Positions 63,891 to 64,000 of a DNA stretch of 64,000 bases are shown piece after piece; within the stretch, counting starts at the first letter, position 1, and every line of letters begins with the position of its first letter. A program made the translations under genes and the position numbers. The notes beneath the pieces are model-generated. The model did not search any database and was not told where the DNA came from. It saw only the letters and a list, made by a program, of their open reading frames with translations. The DNA is from Labrys sp. KNU-23 (GTDB lineage: Bacteria; Pseudomonadota; Alphaproteobacteria; Rhizobiales; Labraceae). The stretch is taken from positions 2,020,501 to 2,084,500 of the forward strand of contig NZ_CP043488.1 of NCBI RefSeq assembly GCF_008330945.1. The letters run 5' to 3'.

Positions 63891-64000
63891 ATGGCCCGGC
63901 TGACAGCGCGCAGTGCCGTCATTCTGGTCTTCGCGCTTTTGGCGCAACCCGTGCATGCGGGCTCCCCTCCCGAGCCAAATGGCTACCGTCTCGACGACTA
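63891..64000 (+). CDS. PQQ-dependent-catabolism-associated protein (CXXCW type), 5' part
   Basis: The first 36 codons of a gene cut by the window edge. It has a signal peptide (MARLTARSAVILVFALLAQPVHAG) and a mature start PEPNGYRLDDY, matching proteins that carry a CXXCW motif and accompany quinoprotein clusters. The motif itself lies beyond the window. It follows xoxJ by four bases. Confidence 0.7.
   Translation, partial: MARLTARSAVILVFALLAQPVHAGSPPEPNGYRLDD

Overview
The window comes from a GC-rich alphaproteobacterium, most likely of the Hyphomicrobiales (Rhizobiales). The pointers are strong third-position GC bias, repeated DszA/SfnB-type oxidoreductase genes beside peptide-type ABC importers, an arginine/agmatine gene set, and a lanthanide-type methanol dehydrogenase (XoxF) locus. 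Genus cannot be fixed from the sequence alone. No rRNA, tRNA, CRISPR array or replication origin was recognised.

Layout. (1) 1-4032, minus strand: a dipeptide/oligopeptide-type ABC importer (ATPase cut by the window edge, two permeases, binding protein). (2) 4134-6125, minus: groEL and groES, with a GroEL lacking the usual GGM tail. (3) 6367-18496, plus: two tandem pairs of FMN-dependent monooxygenase and SfnB/DszC-like oxidoreductase, an Eis-like acetyltransferase, and a second peptide-type ABC importer. This looks like a module for acquiring organosulfur or related compounds. (4) 18646-23378, plus: a ribose-type ABC importer with two permeases, followed by a convergent NUDIX gene. (5) 23906-29136, plus: a LysR regulator, a polar amino acid ABC importer and an agmatinase-like ureohydrolase. 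(6) 29456-31642: an alpha/beta hydrolase and an EamA-type transporter. (7) 31621-37960: an accessory patch with a decayed agmatinase fragment, an IS630-type element, an AT-richer two-gene module, and a decayed ctlX fragment. (8) 38050-45800: a peroxiredoxin-like protein, then a divergent pair formed by a multidomain class III nucleotidyl cyclase and an ABC-transporter-like protein with a cyclic-nucleotide-binding domain. (9) 45961-48718: ctlX-like hydrolase, ornithine cyclodeaminase and a divergent Lrp/AsnC regulator. (10) 49106-51744: a two-subunit molybdenum hydroxylase, flanked by inverted repeat clusters. (11) 52173-55737: a flavin monooxygenase, a divergent cysteine-rich HTH regulator and an MFS transporter. 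(12) 55819-64000: a class I cytochrome c, a three-gene ABC importer, a metallo-beta-lactamase-fold protein, xoxF, its cytochrome c, a XoxJ-like binding protein and the start of a CXXCW-type protein.

How the genes fit together. Regions 1-4 look like uptake and oxidative cleavage of organosulfur or similar scavenged substrates. Regions 5 and 9 together form an arginine/guanidino-compound catabolic set (import, ureohydrolase, CtlX, ornithine cyclodeaminase, Lrp). Region 12 is periplasmic alcohol oxidation by a PQQ enzyme with its electron acceptor and accessory factors.

The best candidate for an undescribed system is the AT-richer pair at 33583-37222. A large HD-domain plus GHKL (Hsp90-type) ATPase overlaps a small two-TM protein that resembles the SLATT family of membrane effectors. 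It sits next to an IS630 element and between two gene remnants, which suits a horizontally acquired defence or stress-response island. The second candidate is the divergent cyclase/cyclic-nucleotide-binding ABC-like pair at 38920-45800, whose ABC domain has lost its Walker A lysine. All functional statements are inferred from recognised motifs and context; no database search was run.
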